NCBI GenBank assembly: GCA_026545765.1
Contig: CM048840.1
Coordinates: forward strand, 21,890,765-21,954,764
Reading direction: 5' to 3'
Length of the DNA: 64,000 nt
Origin: Plantago major
Lineage: Eukaryota > Streptophyta > Magnoliopsida > Lamiales > Plantaginaceae
How positions within the stretch are numbered: position 1 is the first letter of the stretch; every line of letters starts with the position of its first letter. A program made the translations under genes and the position numbers. The notes under the pieces were generated by a model. It worked only from the letters and a program-made list of their open reading frames with translations, was not told where the DNA came from and did not search any database. Of the stretch, positions 20,350 to 32,966 are shown one piece after another.

Positions 20350-23300
20350 CAGAACGCCTCTTGGACTAAGGCTCAATGGCTATTTGATAGTGGATGCGGA
20401 AAGCACATGACAGGAGACAAAGCAAATCTGGTCAACTACAAAACTTGCAACAATGGACCAGACATCAGATTTGCTGGAGGAGAATTAAATCCCTCTCTGG
20501 GATTTGGCAACGTCAAATTAGGATCATTAACTATCACTGACGTATTACATGTTAAGGGTTTGAAATATAATCTATTTAGCATGAGCCAATTTGCAGACAA
20601 GGGATTTACTGTGAAATTCAAAGCAAAGTATTGCAAACTTATAGACAATGAGTCAAAGCAGACAGTCTTGGTTGCTCGGCGAAAGCGGCATCTTTATGTT
20701 GCCGATGGGCATCTACCACAATCAAGAATGTCTCATGGTGAGTCAATCAGTCACATGAAGAGCACCGTTATGGCACAAAAGAATGAGTCACTTGAATTTC
20801 AAAACTCGAACAAACTTGCCAAGAAAGAGTTAGTGGTTGGCCTTCCCAAAACATCTTCGTAAAGGATGGTATCTGCTCACTTGTCGGATGGGGAAAGAAT
20901 CTAAGATCTCTTTCAAGTCCAAAATCGTACACTCTAAGTTAGACCACCGCAACTATTACACATGGATCTTTTGAATCATCTCAGTAACTAGTTATGCAGG
21001 AAAGAAGTATGGTCTTGTTGTTGTAGATGACTTCTCAAGATTCACTTGGGTTGTCTTTCTGAAGCACAAATCTGATGCAAGGGTGGAGATACCAAACTTG
21101 CTGAATAAGCTTGAAGTCATGAAAAATGACAAGGTATCTGCAATCAGAACAGACCATGGTACTGAGTTTGTCAACCAGTACATTAAGGAGTTTTGTACCA
21201 GCAAAGGTATACAACACCAACTTTCCTTTGTAAGAACACCACAACAAAATGGTGTTGCAGAAAGGAAAAATAGAACACTTAAAGAAGCAGCAAGGACAAT
21301 GCTAGGCGAACCTTGAGATAAGTGAAGTTTATTGGGTTGAAGTCAGAAACCTGATGCTACACTCGAATGTATGTTGATAAACAAACACCATGACAAGACC
21401 CCTTATGAACTCTTGGTTGGTAGATCCCCTAATATCAAACATCTAAAAGTATTTGGTTGTAGATGTTTTGTTCTTAACAATGGAAAAGAGTATCTAAGAA
21501 CATTTCAACCAAAGGCGGATGAAGGTGTGTTTCTTGGTTATTCTATGAATAGCAAAGCATACAGAGTTTACAATAAAAGAACAAAGAAGATTGAAGAATC
21601 AGTTCATGTTGTATTCTATGAAGGAAGCAAGAAAACACCCTCCGATGAACTCTCAGAAAGGTTCAAGGAACTAATGATAAAGGATTCTGAAGAGGAACTC
21701 TCATAAAGGAAAAACATCATTGTGGAAAGAGGGGATGACTCTGACGAAGAAAAGCATGAAATGCCTAGTAACAACCAGATGATTCTCAGACATGATGAAG
21801 AATTTCTTATGAGAATTCCAGAAATGGAAACTGAAGATGTTCATCAGAGAGCTAATTCTGGAAATGACCTCTCTGACAGGCATGTCCCAGAAAGCTCTCA
21901 CACTGAGAAAGTGTCAGACATTCACCGCCCTTCTGAGGTGCAAAATGTCACAGATACTGAAGAAGTATCAAGTCATAATCATAGTGATTCACATTCAGAT
22001 CACATAGATGTTGACCCTACTAGCCCTAAACCCATGATGAGATGGATCAAGGATCATCCTGCAAAAGATGTAATTGGACCAATCAATCAAGGTGTTAGGA
22101 CTAGGAGAGCAATAGCTGAAAATGCTAATTCTCTCTTTGGATGTTTTATCTCAAACATTGAACCAAAAACTATAGAAGAAGCATTAAGAGACCAAGACTG
22201 GATCTCTGCAATGCAAGAAGAGTTGGATCAGTTTGAAAGAAACAAAGTCTGTAAACTAGTTCCATTTGTAGAAGGAATATCTGTGAGTGGGACTAAGTGG
22301 GTTTTCAGAAACAAGATGAATGAATCTGGTGAAATAACCAGAAACAAAGCAAGGTTGGTTGCCAAGGGATTCACCCAGGCTGAAGGTTTAGATTTTGATG
22401 AGTCATATGCACCTGTTGCCAGATTGGATGCAATAAGACTCTTTCTAGCCTTTGCAGCTCATAAAGACTTTAAAGTTTATCAGATGGTTGTCAAAAGTGC
22501 ATTCTTGAATGGTGAACTTGCTGAGGAAGTCTATGTTGAACAACTACCTGGTTTTGAAGTTTTCTCAGAAAGTAGAATGGTCTATAAGCTACAGAAAGCT
22601 CTTTATGGACTGAAACAGGCTCCAAGAGCATGGTATGACACTTTGGCCAAATACCTTCTGGAAAGTGGTTTCAAGAAAGGTGAAGTTGATAAAACTCTAT
22701 TTACTTTAAACCATGATGGGAAACTACTCTTAGTTCAAGTATAAGTTGATGACATCATATTTGGATCTAAGGACAAGCAACTTTGTGATGACTTTGCAAA
22801 TCTCATGAAAAGTAAGTTTGAGATGAGCATGATGGGAGAATTGAACTATTTCCTAGGATTGCAAGTCAAGCAACTCAATGATGGAATATTCATTAGTCAG
22901 ACAAAGTATGCAAAAGACATGCTCACAAAGTTCAAACTTAAGCCTTCTAAAAAGAATGCTAAGATACCTATGAGCATAGGAACCAAGATGACCTATACTG
23001 AATCAGATAAGAGTGTTGATGAACACAAGTATAGGAAATTGATAGGTTCACTACTTTACCTTCATCGCAAGGCACTGATATTCAATATGCAGTTGGAGTG
23101 TGTGCTAGATTTCAAACAAATCCAATGCAATCATACTACAACATTGCTATGAAAATATTAAGGTATGTGAAAGGTACAGTAGATGTAGGTTTTTGGTATC
23201 CTAAAGAAAGTGGATTGAGTTTGGCTGGTTACTCAGATGCTGATTATGCTGGATCAATGCTTGATAGGAAAAGTACCTCAGGAACTTGTCAGTTTCTGGG

Positions 23301-23692
23301 AACTAGACTTATCTCATGGTTTAGCAAGAAACAAAACTCAATTGCAACTTCTACCACAGAGGCTGAATATATTGTTCTTTGGTTGTGCAACACAAATTCT
23401 GTGGATTCAACAACAACTCAGAGACTATGGACTCAATGAAGAGAAAACTCCCATTTTCTGTGATAACACAAGTGCTATTGCAATCACACAGAACCCCAAA
23501 TTCCATGCCATAACAAAGCACATTGATGTTAGACACCACTTCATCAGAGACCATGTTGAGAAAGGCAACATAGAGATACTCAAGATTGGCACAGAAGACC
23601 AACTTGCAGATATCTTCACTAAGCCCTTACAAGAAAGCCGGTTCTTGACCTTAAGACATAATCTTGGATTAATGGAGTTGCCTAAGGACTGA
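20350..23692 (+). pseudogene. pol region of Sirevirus 1 (fossil)
   Basis: Domains in Copia order: aspartic protease motif DSGCGKHMTG near 20384; integrase core with GVAERKNRTLKEA near 21252; reverse transcriptase with [19 protein letters not shown] near 22297 and [19 protein letters not shown] near 22405; RNase H with YSDADYAG near 23233 and STTEAEY near 23350. It ends near 23692 with GLMELPKD. Several breaks. About 0.9 kb of non-coding DNA follows before the extra region. Confidence 0.9.
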
Positions 23693-24613
23693 AAAATTGT
23701 CCTGAATCTCTAAAGACTGAATAAGTGAGTAGGCCTCTGAGAACAGGTTCTCAGAAAGCCAAGTTGATTAGATGTGATGCAAAGGTTTCTGAGTAGCAAC
23801 ACTCAGAAAAACAAAACATTTCTGGAACGGGTATCCAGAAAGGCAAAGGTCGGTACACACTTAATAAGTAAATAAAACTAGAATTTACTTACTGAGAGTG
23901 GGTCAAATACATTCAAACAACTGAAGCTTCTGACACTTGAATTCAGAAAGCTATGTAGTCATAAAGAGAAATGGACACACAAAGCCCAAAAGGTATAAAT
24001 TCTGAAAGTCAAACATGTGAAATGTCTTGTATTTTTACCATTTTCATGATAAACAATATATAGATAAAGAATTGACACTCAGAATGATAAGCTCAAACGA
24101 TTAAGTGTTCCTACTCTTTACTAAGTGACACAATGAATGTAGGATATTAAAAATCCATCAAGTCGGCACATTACCCTTTGTTGATTGATATCATTACAAG
24201 ATATTCAATATAAGCCCTTGATGAATAAACGTTTGATCTCAACGATTGAGATTAAAACAAAGCAAGTAATGTCTGTTGAGAAATGCAGACATGGCCCACC
24301 ACGCATTTAATGAAGTACAAAGGACGTACCACGCCTATGCAGATGCAAAGACACGCATTCATATTCAGTTGTATGTATGTTGTATCTATGTACATTTTGT
24401 CTGCTATATATATAGGATTTGGGCAAAAGACAAACACTTTTACCAATTCCGAAATTTCAAACTTGCATCAAAACAACAAAATCTCTCAAGATTTCTGCAA
24501 AACCCCTTCTGCAAACTTAACTTCTTGTGTTTAGTCTTCTGAAAAGATAGACTAATCCCGATTAATCTTGCAAAACCCCTCTGAAAACACTCACTCAAAA
24601 CTCTATATAAGAG

Positions 24614-27600
24614 ATGGCACACAAGAAGATGACCACCAAGAACCCTAAGGCCGCATCATCTGCTCCTGCTGAAAAGCAAGGAGGAAAGGAACTTAAGGTG
24701 TTGAATAAACGCCTTATGGGAAAGTTTACCCCATCGGCTGGAACCCTAATCACAAAATGAATTGGGGAGCCTTTCTAGTAAAGAGATATGTACCAGCAGT
24801 TATATCTTCAAAACCAGAAAGGAAACTGATATTGGGAATGCTGAAGAATTCCCATATCTACAAACTTCTATCTACTGCACCCAGTGGACTATCCACACTA
24901 GATGTACTGGAGTTCTATAACAACTCCAAAATCTTCACAAAAGTTGTGAATGATGAAGAAGAGAAATACATGCAGACTGAAGTCCAAGGACAAGAAATTG
25001 TTCTAGACTGCAAGACTTTCTGCAAGATATTGCGATTGAAAAATCGAGGAACAATTGAAGACATCAACATCAAGGACGCTTCCATGATTCAAGGCGTCAA
25101 AGAGCTATTTGAAGCAATCCAGTTAGAAAATGCAAAAGGTTGCCCAGGAGACTTTTTTCCTGAAAGCCATCAGAACTAATCATCTCCAGAAACACTGGAG
25201 TACTTTAGCTCTTATTCTGGTTCGTTGCTTTAATGGCAACAAAGGAGGAGTAGAACAGATAAGCATGGAGAGATAGATGATGATGCATCTTCTGAACAAG
25301 AAGCATGAAGGGCAGGAAACCCACTTCAATTGGGGGAAGTACGCCTTCAACAAATTCCTTGGACACATTGAGGAATTTGAGCCCAAAATCATCAATGGCC
25401 TTGCTGAGCCAAAGGACAATATGCACTTTGGTCTCAGGATCTGTTAATTTTGGAAACAATGGGAATCACTCTCAGAGAGAGGCAGGAAATCCCAGTCACC
25501 AACTCCCTTTTCAGACACGCTTTTGAAGAAAAGGAGAAACTTGTCACGAGAACGCACTCGTAAAGGCGAAGAAGAAGAAGAAATCGCAAGAAGGTGAGGA
25601 GGTCTCTGAGCAAGACAAAGCTAAACCTCCAGTTGCCAAGAGAAAGAGGACTCATAGCAAAAGAGCCTCCAAGTCCCTAATCATACAAGAGGCACAACCT
25701 TCTGGAGACAAGGTCTCAGAAGATGTTGGACGCTCAGAAAGGCAAATCCAGAATGCCCCAAGAGTCCTGAACCAGAATGCTCTAGAACTCTCCAGAGATG
25801 ATAGAAATATCATAGATGGGTCTGCACCAACACAGAATAGTGATTCTGAGGATGATGAAGTACTTGCAAAAGTACTCAAAAGATTCAAGTATGAGACCCA
25901 TGGAGGAGCATCAAGCTCAGCTCTTCAGAAAGACAAGAGCCCCTCTGCCCAGCAGGAAGAAGAAGGCCTGGGTGAGGAAGATAGAATGGTGGAAGATGTT
26001 GCCATTGCTTCCACATTCACAATGCCAGCACTTAATATTGCTGAGGAAAACCCTGTTCTTGAACAGGTTCCTCAACCTTCTGAGAAAGCTCAACTCTCAG
26101 AAAGGGATCAAACTGAGATGGAGACTCAGAATGATACTGCAGAGGAGATCAATAATGAGCACAGAGAGACTGTGGAATCACCACAAGTCCAAGAGATCAA
26201 TGATCAGCCTGACTCTATTCAGGTAACAAAGATAGTTTGTATCTAACATGTCAACATAATTGTATGTTAACTTGTTACTCATAAGCTGTATTTGTTACAG
26301 GCCAACTTGGAGACACACTTTCAGGGGGAAGAAAACCTGTCCACCCCCTTGAATCAAGAAGAGGTTCCTCCAACCTCAGAACATCAAGAAGAGCCTGTCC
26401 CACAGGTAGTAAAAGTTATCTATGAGCAAGAAATAACTAAACTAAAATTGCTCTTATGTTCTAATATTCTAAATGTCTCTTCTTAGGCTCCAACTGAGGA
26501 AGTAGTGGTGGTGGAACCAACACCCCAAAACCTAGAGATTCCAGAAGCTGAAAAGCTTTCTGAGGAAGTATTTACTGAGCCTTCTGCTGAGAAGGTAAGT
26601 AATCAGTAATAGTCTTCTTCAACGAATGCTCTGGAAAACCCACTACTAAAATCTCTTATGTTTGTTCTTACAGGCTCAGTCAGAAGAACAATTGGATGGA
26701 GAAACAGTTGTGTCATCTCCTCCAAAAGAAACTAAAACTGCTGAACAAGCAGTATCTGCAGAAACCCCCAAGGTTTCTGAGGAACATGCTACTGAGCTTC
26801 CTCACTTGGAAGTAAGTGAAGTCTCAGAAAGCACCTTTCCACCTATCTTTTCTGTTAAAATTTTCTAAACATGTTTGATTTTAACTCTCAGGTTCAAGCA
26901 GAAAGAAAGGTTGATGAGGATAAAACTTCTCCTCACACCAAAGTATCTGAGGCCTCTGTGCCCAAGCAAGTAAAAACCAAGCAGATGAGCCTAGTGTTTC
27001 TACACGGTATGCTCGTAAAGCTCATACGCTGCAGATACTAACACAAGTGGTTTGAACAAAACTAACTTGAACACCTTCTTTCAGCTCAAAGTCTAGTGCG
27101 CTTGATTTACTCAAGGCCTTCCGTAAGCACACCTTAAAGAAACATCTCAAGTGCTTCAGACATGGCGTAAACTCGTAAAGGTGACCTTTTACAAGTAGCC
27201 AGTAATCGACGTCCCATAAAAGAGAGCAATGCCTAAATCTGGAGGATTATATCCATGCATTGTTCCTCTGAGTCCTACTCATTTGCCACTCTAATGCATG
27301 AAGACTTCATTCATGAAGTAGCACAAAGACTTATAGCGATTTCAAGTGCGGATGCTCAAAACCAAGAGATGGTTACCCATCCCTTGCCCAAAGAAGCTCA
27401 CTACTTATCCTCATGAACAAGAAGAAGTTAATGGGAGGATGATTACATTCCCAAATGTGATCAACCTGGTTTCAGAAGATGACGAGGAGATGGACGAAAA
27501 TGATTATCAAGAACCTCCCTCTGAGCATCCAAACCAAGAAACAAAGAACAAGAGTGATGATGATGATGATCGAATGATGATCCCCAACTGACAAGGCGGG

Positions 27601-29760
27601 ATTCGAAAGCTAGCAAAGAAAGTGGAGAAAAGGCTACTCCTCAATTGCTCGTAAAGCTCCATCATCATCACCTCCCAAGTCTCATCAAGATACCCAACAA
27701 GCTGAACACAATGATGCCATAGAAGAAATTTCAGCTGCTGAGTTTAGGATTGAACAACTCAGAAAGGTATTGGAAGAAGAGAAGAGAATTAACATTGAGA
27801 CTCAAGCTCTTGTTGATGAAAAGGAAGCCAAAATCAAAAAGTTCGAAGAAGCTAATGCCAAAGAATTGGCACTCCTAGATGAGCAAAGAAATTTGAAGAA
27901 TGCCATTGTTGTCACAATTCTTTGAAATAGATGCAATGGATGACAATGATGATGAAGAGCATGATGCTGAGACTGCATCAGAAAGACCTTCTACATCTTC
28001 TCAGAAGGCCAACACACTTGATGGAAAGCAAAAGAAGATTGTCAATCTGCAAACAATCCAAGAAAAGGATTATGATAGTAATGCTGAAACCCACAACTTG
28101 ATTACTGAAGCAGAAGATGAGAGACTTGTCACTCAGCACAAAAGAGCCCTACTTGCTCCTCATATATTCTCTGCACCAAGTAGTTCAAGAAGTGAAGAGC
28201 ACCGTGCAAGGAACAGTGTCTTTTTAGAACTCAGAAAGACACTAGTTGCCCAAGACACAGAAGTGCTAAACTCCGTCCCAGAAGAGATGAAGCCTTTGGC
28301 TGCTGCTTTACTCAACAGAGCAACCAACATCGCTCTCTCTCAGAAAGACCTAGTGTTGGTCAGGGATGAGGATTGTAACAATGCTAATGCAGCATTGAAT
28401 GAAGCTAGCCATGCTGTCCTGCAAGCCAACGCCATCCTAAGGCCGCTTGAAGAACTCAATAGAAAGGAGCAGGAACTGGTTAGAAAGAACAACGAGCTGA
28501 AGAAAGAACTTCAAGAATTAGTCAGGGTGCACAACAATCTCCAGAAAAACTTTGAAACTCTCTCTGAAGCTTATGCTATCATGAGCCAGTCATTCATGAC
28601 TAAGGGGGAAGAAGAGATGCCTCAGAAGCGGAAGAAAAAAGAAAACAATCAAATCCTCCTCCTCAAGTCAACTTGTCATTAAGGACACCACCAGACACCC
28701 CTTGTCAAGAAGTTGTTCCAGATCAACCAGCCAGAAGGCTGAGAAGTATGGTCACTAGGGGAACCAAGTCCCTTAGAATCTCAGAAGAGAAGAAGACTTC
28801 TGAAGAAGAAGAAAAGGAAGAAGGAGAAGTAAGAGGCCAAGAAAGCTGCAAGTCTCCAATTTTGGACTACAATGATGATGAGGATGATTCTGATGAACAT
28901 CCACTTCACAAGAAAAGGAGACAAGCAACTACTTCACAACCTCCTCTGGCAGCAAAGCCCTTAGCAGCCAGAACTCCTTCTGGCAACACCAAGTCTATAC
29001 AAGGAACATCCACCAGCACAACCCCAAGGCAGAAAGAAAGGGTTAGAGGATCTCCTGACAGAAGGCCACCAAACAGAAAAGCAAGGAGGGATTTCCAATT
29101 TGGCTGAATAAACAATGAAACACATCAAGAAAGGCCAACTGATGCCCACATTGAGTATATGAAGACTAGTAATGAAGAATCTTCATATAGGTGCATTCTG
29201 AACAAAAGAGGGTATTGGATTCTGGAACTACAACATCTACTTGTCAATGATAAGTTTCCAACTCCCATCCTCAACCAGATCCTGAAATGGAGAGAAGGCA
29301 AGCTTAATTGCTAAAACTGAGCACCTTCATGCACGGTTAAACTTTGAAGTAGAAAAGAGGAATGAAGCGTAAAGATGGATCTTTCTTTTGCCTCCTTACC
29401 CAAAACCCGATGATATACACAAGGTAAGAAAAGCGGATGGTAGCTACAAAGAGAAGAACAAACTAGGTGTTTCAACCTGAGTCATTCTATATGACATTGG
29501 ATGAATACCTAGATGATATACACTATCTGGAAGAAATATACAAGTATTTCAACCTATCTCACCGCAGTAGACCATGCCGGTCCAGGAAAGTACTTACAGG
29601 TCAAACATTTTCTTGGAAGAATCACAAGCTTGCAAGAGTTACCATGAAATATGTGACTTATCCGAAAAAAGAGCTCTCTGGGAAGGATTCTTTATGACTA
29701 TGTCCAAGAATGCGTAAAAGTGGATGATCATGTCAATCGATCCGAGAAAGTCTTTGAAGA
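24614..29760 (+). pseudogene. Extra (so-called env-like) region of Sirevirus 1, fossil
   Basis: Starts MAHKKMTTKNPKAASSAPAE. An early module reads TLDVLEFYNNSKIFTKVV and then TEVQGQEIVLDCKTFCKIL. Long acidic, Ser/Glu/Lys-rich and coiled-coil-prone stretches follow, and a basic C-terminal part lies around 28900-29700. I see no signal peptide and no stretch hydrophobic enough to be a membrane anchor, so an envelope role is not supported by the sequence. The first module resembles the FYxN...V.G..I.LD pattern of proteins annotated as putative plant transposon protein. It appears to be divided by short intron-like gaps and is broken many times. Confidence 0.7.
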
Positions 29761-30168
29761 ACTTGAGGTATCTGAACCCAAGTTGTGTTTCTGAAGACTT
29801 GAAGACTAGTAACATTAGAATACTCTTTTGGAGCTTGGACTCTCCTCTGTTCTAATTTACTTAGTTTGGTTTATTACTTTTTGTAATCTTGCTGATTGTT
29901 TCTGAAATTCTCTATCTGTAAAAGTTGCATCTTACTCTAAATGCTTCTATCTCAAGATCATACTCGGATACATTTTAATAGATGACAACTTATCAAAGAA
30001 AGATCACTTCTTGTGATTTGGTTGATGTTTACTTTCTGCACTTAATTCAACTAAAATTGAATATCATTTGAAATGATTAAGTGGTGGATTGTTTTCTCTT
30101 CCAGGATTACAATTTTGTAATAGGACTTGAAAGATAGTCATGGATGGCTGATCAAAAAGGGGGAAATT

Positions 30169-31590
30169 TGTTAGGAATATCTGTTAGTATTTTGATCACT
30201 CATCACATGTTCTTATCTTAGCAAGAAAGGTGATTAAGTACTCTTGGTTCACTTGAACATTGTAAAAGAGGAAATCACTGAGTATGATTAGTCTGGTAAA
30301 TCTTGTATTAGGATTATAGATCTCTGAGTGTAATTTTTATTTCAAGAAGACCATGAAGATCAATCCTAGCAATGGAGCTTTTCTGAAGATTAGAAGACTG
30401 AAGATTGCACAAGGTTTATGAAGACACAAAGGTTTAGTCTAACTCAGAAAGACTATGTCCTTAATCCTTTCCTGAGTATATTAACTTACTTTTGAAATAT
30501 AATTATGGACATATGACATCATGAGTATGGAGCATGCAAGCCATCAGAAAGGCTCATGTATCCGTTGAGACTATAGGACAATGAACAGTAATATGCATTA
30601 AATGCATCGGCGAAATCTTTAAAGCGATCCTCTCTGAAAAATGAGATAGTGACTTCTGAGTGCATAGTTCAAGATATAAACGGATATAATTTGATGGAGA
30701 GCACAACGGATATAATTCAAACGCCTCTCAAATTTATCTATATATATCACACAATTAGATGCTTGAAGAACATACCTTAGAACGCTCTATCTTGCAAACT
30801 TACCATCAAGCAAAGTATTCTCTCAAGCACTCTACTACCCTTTTTGAAAGCTTTCTGTTGCTTGAAGAATCACTAGTAGTTCTAAGTTGTCCTGAACCTT
30901 AACAAGAGATTGTTATTCGTGAAAGAGTTGAACTATCAGATACCCTTTCTGAAGCTCATTCTCCAGAACGGACACCAATTACTTGGGTCAGTAAAGAGCA
31001 GACTGCCATCCACTGAACAAGTTTATTAAGTAGTCTTGTTCTATTAGGCTCTCTGAAAACATAACTGAAAAGTTATACGAGAAGCCTCTCTGACAAACCT
31101 TATAACCAACACCATCAAGGCGTGGAGTAGAGGAAGTACTTGATTTGGGAAATCAGGGAATAACTCCAAGGTTATCTGAGTAGAGGAAGTACTTAGCTCT
31201 AGGAGCTGGGGAATAACTCAGGGGGAACATTTGTTTGGGAACCATTTGTTTAGGAATCTTAGAATAAGGATTATTGTAAGGTGAACTCAATTATCTGTTC
31301 TAGTGAATTCTAGGTCTCAGAAAGACCGAAGTGGATTAGTTGGAGGATTACGCCACCTCCAGATACCACTATACTTGCTGTGTTATTTACCTTTCTGTAT
31401 TTACATTTCAGCAAAGCACACACACACTTACTTATTGTTTCTGCACTTACCTATCTTAAAGTCTTACGCGCTCTGAATTTAAGTATCAGAAACCCCCAGG
31501 TTTCTGAGAAACTGTGTTTATCGACAAAAGTTTTAAAAGACTATTCACCCCCCCCTCTAGTCTTTTACTTTGCCGTTATCTGGACCAACA
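30169..31590 (+). repeat. 3' LTR of Sirevirus 1, with PPT upstream
   Basis: Begins TGTTAGGAATATCTG directly after the purine tract AAAAAGGGGGAAATT (30154-30168). It ends TCTGGACCAACA and is followed by the target duplication TATAC. It is longer than the 5' LTR. A poly-C tract precedes TCTAGTCTTTTAC near 31555. Confidence 0.92.
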
Positions 31591-31595
31591 TATAC

Positions 31596-32452
31596 CTCCT
31601 GAAGAAGGTATATATCTTGTCAAGTAAATGGAAATGGCGATTTCCAAACAATGAGTACTTTTGCGCATTCCATGAGCAATTGTTGCACTCTTTTTCCCTT
31701 CGACTAGGTTTTTATCCCATTGAATTTTTCCTAGTGAGGTTTTTAATGAGGCAACATTTTAAGCATGGTGACTTATCTCCATACTTTGTAAAGACAAGGT
31801 TATATAACCTGATAGTTATCTTTTCATTTAAAAATATGATGGAGATTTAGAACTCATTTACTTGTGACAAGATCTTTTGCAAAGTTTTCAAAGTGAACAC
31901 TATATCCTATTGAAGAAAACTTAAAATATAGTTTGAAGAAATTTAATTCTTCAAGTGCTCGAGACGTACGTTCTTCTCACGAAGATAACGTATATATCGA
32001 CAAATTTCTTGTGTTCTTATTCTAACTGTGCAGAAACACTAAGGACTTATGTGACAAACAATATATGGATCGGAGGGACATTCAATGCACATCGAAAATA
32101 ATTCAAATACATGATGGATGAAGTTCGCAATGAAGCACTTTACGTTCAACATACAATGTTGATAATGTCGATCAACAAATTGTCCAGAAGACAATATGAA
32201 TATGGTGGATATAAATGAAATGATGCACTCATGAGGGGGAGCAAATACACACTGCACTCTTTTCCTTGACTAAGGTTTTTCCCACTGGGTTTTTCTTAGC
32301 AAGGTTTTTAACGAGGCAGTATTAACAGAGCGTATTTTCTTTTAATAAGAATGATGTACTCTTTTTCCTTCACTAGACTTTTTCGCACACGGTTTTTGCT
32401 TGTAAGGTTTTAACAAGGCACATTCTCAAGTCAATGTGCATTCAAGGGGGAG
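31596..32452 (+). other. Decayed body of the outer Copia, right part with PPT
   Basis: Resumes the outer element after Sirevirus 1. It is non-coding except for an unrecognisable frame. It ends in the purine tract CAAGGGGGAG (32443-32452) immediately before the 3' LTR, and it holds three imperfect copies of a 70-bp repeat (separate entry). Confidence 0.7.
31684..32420 (+). repeat. Triple imperfect 70-bp repeat upstream of a 3' LTR
   Basis: Three copies at about 31684-31756, 32250-32322 and 32350-32422 share the skeleton CACTCTTTTTCC, then CTAGGTTTTT, CCCA, TGGGTTTTTC, TAG, AAGGTTTTTAA and GAGGCA. Similar T-rich repeats are known to me from the 3' region of many plant Copia elements. They lie between the end of the coding region and the PPT. 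Function unknown. Confidence 0.75.
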
Positions 32453-32734
32453 TGTTATGTAATAATATAATGAATGTCCATTAACCTCCTCCACTCCTCC
32501 ATGAATCCTTTTTGTAACTCTTGTAAGTTACAACACCAATAAATAACCCCCACTAATGTGTATACATTATGATGAGATTAAATCTCCTCCTACTTGTAGT
32601 CTATAAATAGTGGCTCATGATGTATGTTGTAGTGACTTGTATCACTTGATAATAGAATGCAATGTTCTTCTACTCTACTCTCTTCATTCTTATTGCTCTT
32701 CTTTCCTATCATAATAGCTCTATAATTTCTAACA
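32453..32734 (+). repeat. 3' LTR of the outer Copia
   Basis: 282 bp from TGTTATGTAATAATATAATG to TTCTAACA, with TCTATAAATAGTGG near 32601 as a TATA box. It is followed by the target duplication AAAAT. It matches the two halves of the 5' LTR. Confidence 0.93.
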
Positions 32735-32966
32735 AAAATGATATTTATTAAGGTACACAGGGAGTGTGTGATAGTGTATTTATTAGCTGGCATTTCCTCT
32801 GTACAAAGTATTGGATGATCATGTTTAGATATTAAACATAAGGCGGTCTTAGATGATGAATTTTTGCTTAAGAGGGGTTGTTTGATGTCAGGCAGCGCGA
32901 TAGAGCAATTAGTAATGACGGAAGAAAATGGCTAGCGATTAGGATACATTAGGTACTTGTTTCATA
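32735..32966 (+). other. MFS copy C intron 1, middle piece
   Basis: Unique intron sequence between the outer Copia and the pogo-type element. From about 32806 it matches copy A intron 1 (7440-7600), sharing TTGGATAATCATGTTTAG-like text, AGAGGGGTTGTTTGATG and GAAAATGGCTAGCGATTAGG. This proves that the two genes share an intron. Confidence 0.85.

Larger units (their letters stand above)
16770..31590 (+). mobile_element. Sirevirus-type Copia element 1, fossil
   Basis: A 14.8-kb element with TG...CA LTRs and a perfect target duplication TATAC (16765-16769 and 31591-31595). Order: 5' LTR, tRNA-iMet PBS, gag, protease-integrase-RT-RNase H (the Copia order), a long extra region, PPT, 3' LTR. The very long region after RNase H and the gag zinc knuckle with a coiled-coil-rich tail place it in the Sirevirus (SIRE1/Maximus) lineage. 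Coding regions are broken in roughly ten places or more. The LTRs differ in length (955 versus 1422 bp) but over the shared part differ by only about 1-2 percent by eye, which suggests less than or around one million years. It sits inside the outer Copia. Confidence 0.93.
10620..32734 (+). mobile_element. Copia-type LTR retrotransposon (outer element), fossil
   Basis: TG...CA LTRs (10620-12124, interrupted, and 32453-32734) are flanked by a perfect 5-bp target duplication AAAAT (10615-10619 and 32735-32739). The host is intron 1 of MFS copy C. The LTR proper is about 280 bp. The body is split by a later Sirevirus (16770-31590) and holds a Stowaway MITE, so its own sequence is only about 5.7 kb. 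The coding region is heavily decayed and no protein domain can be read with confidence, so it is clearly broken many times over. LTR divergence looks like about 5 percent by eye, which suggests a few million years, older than the element nested in it. Confidence 0.9.
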
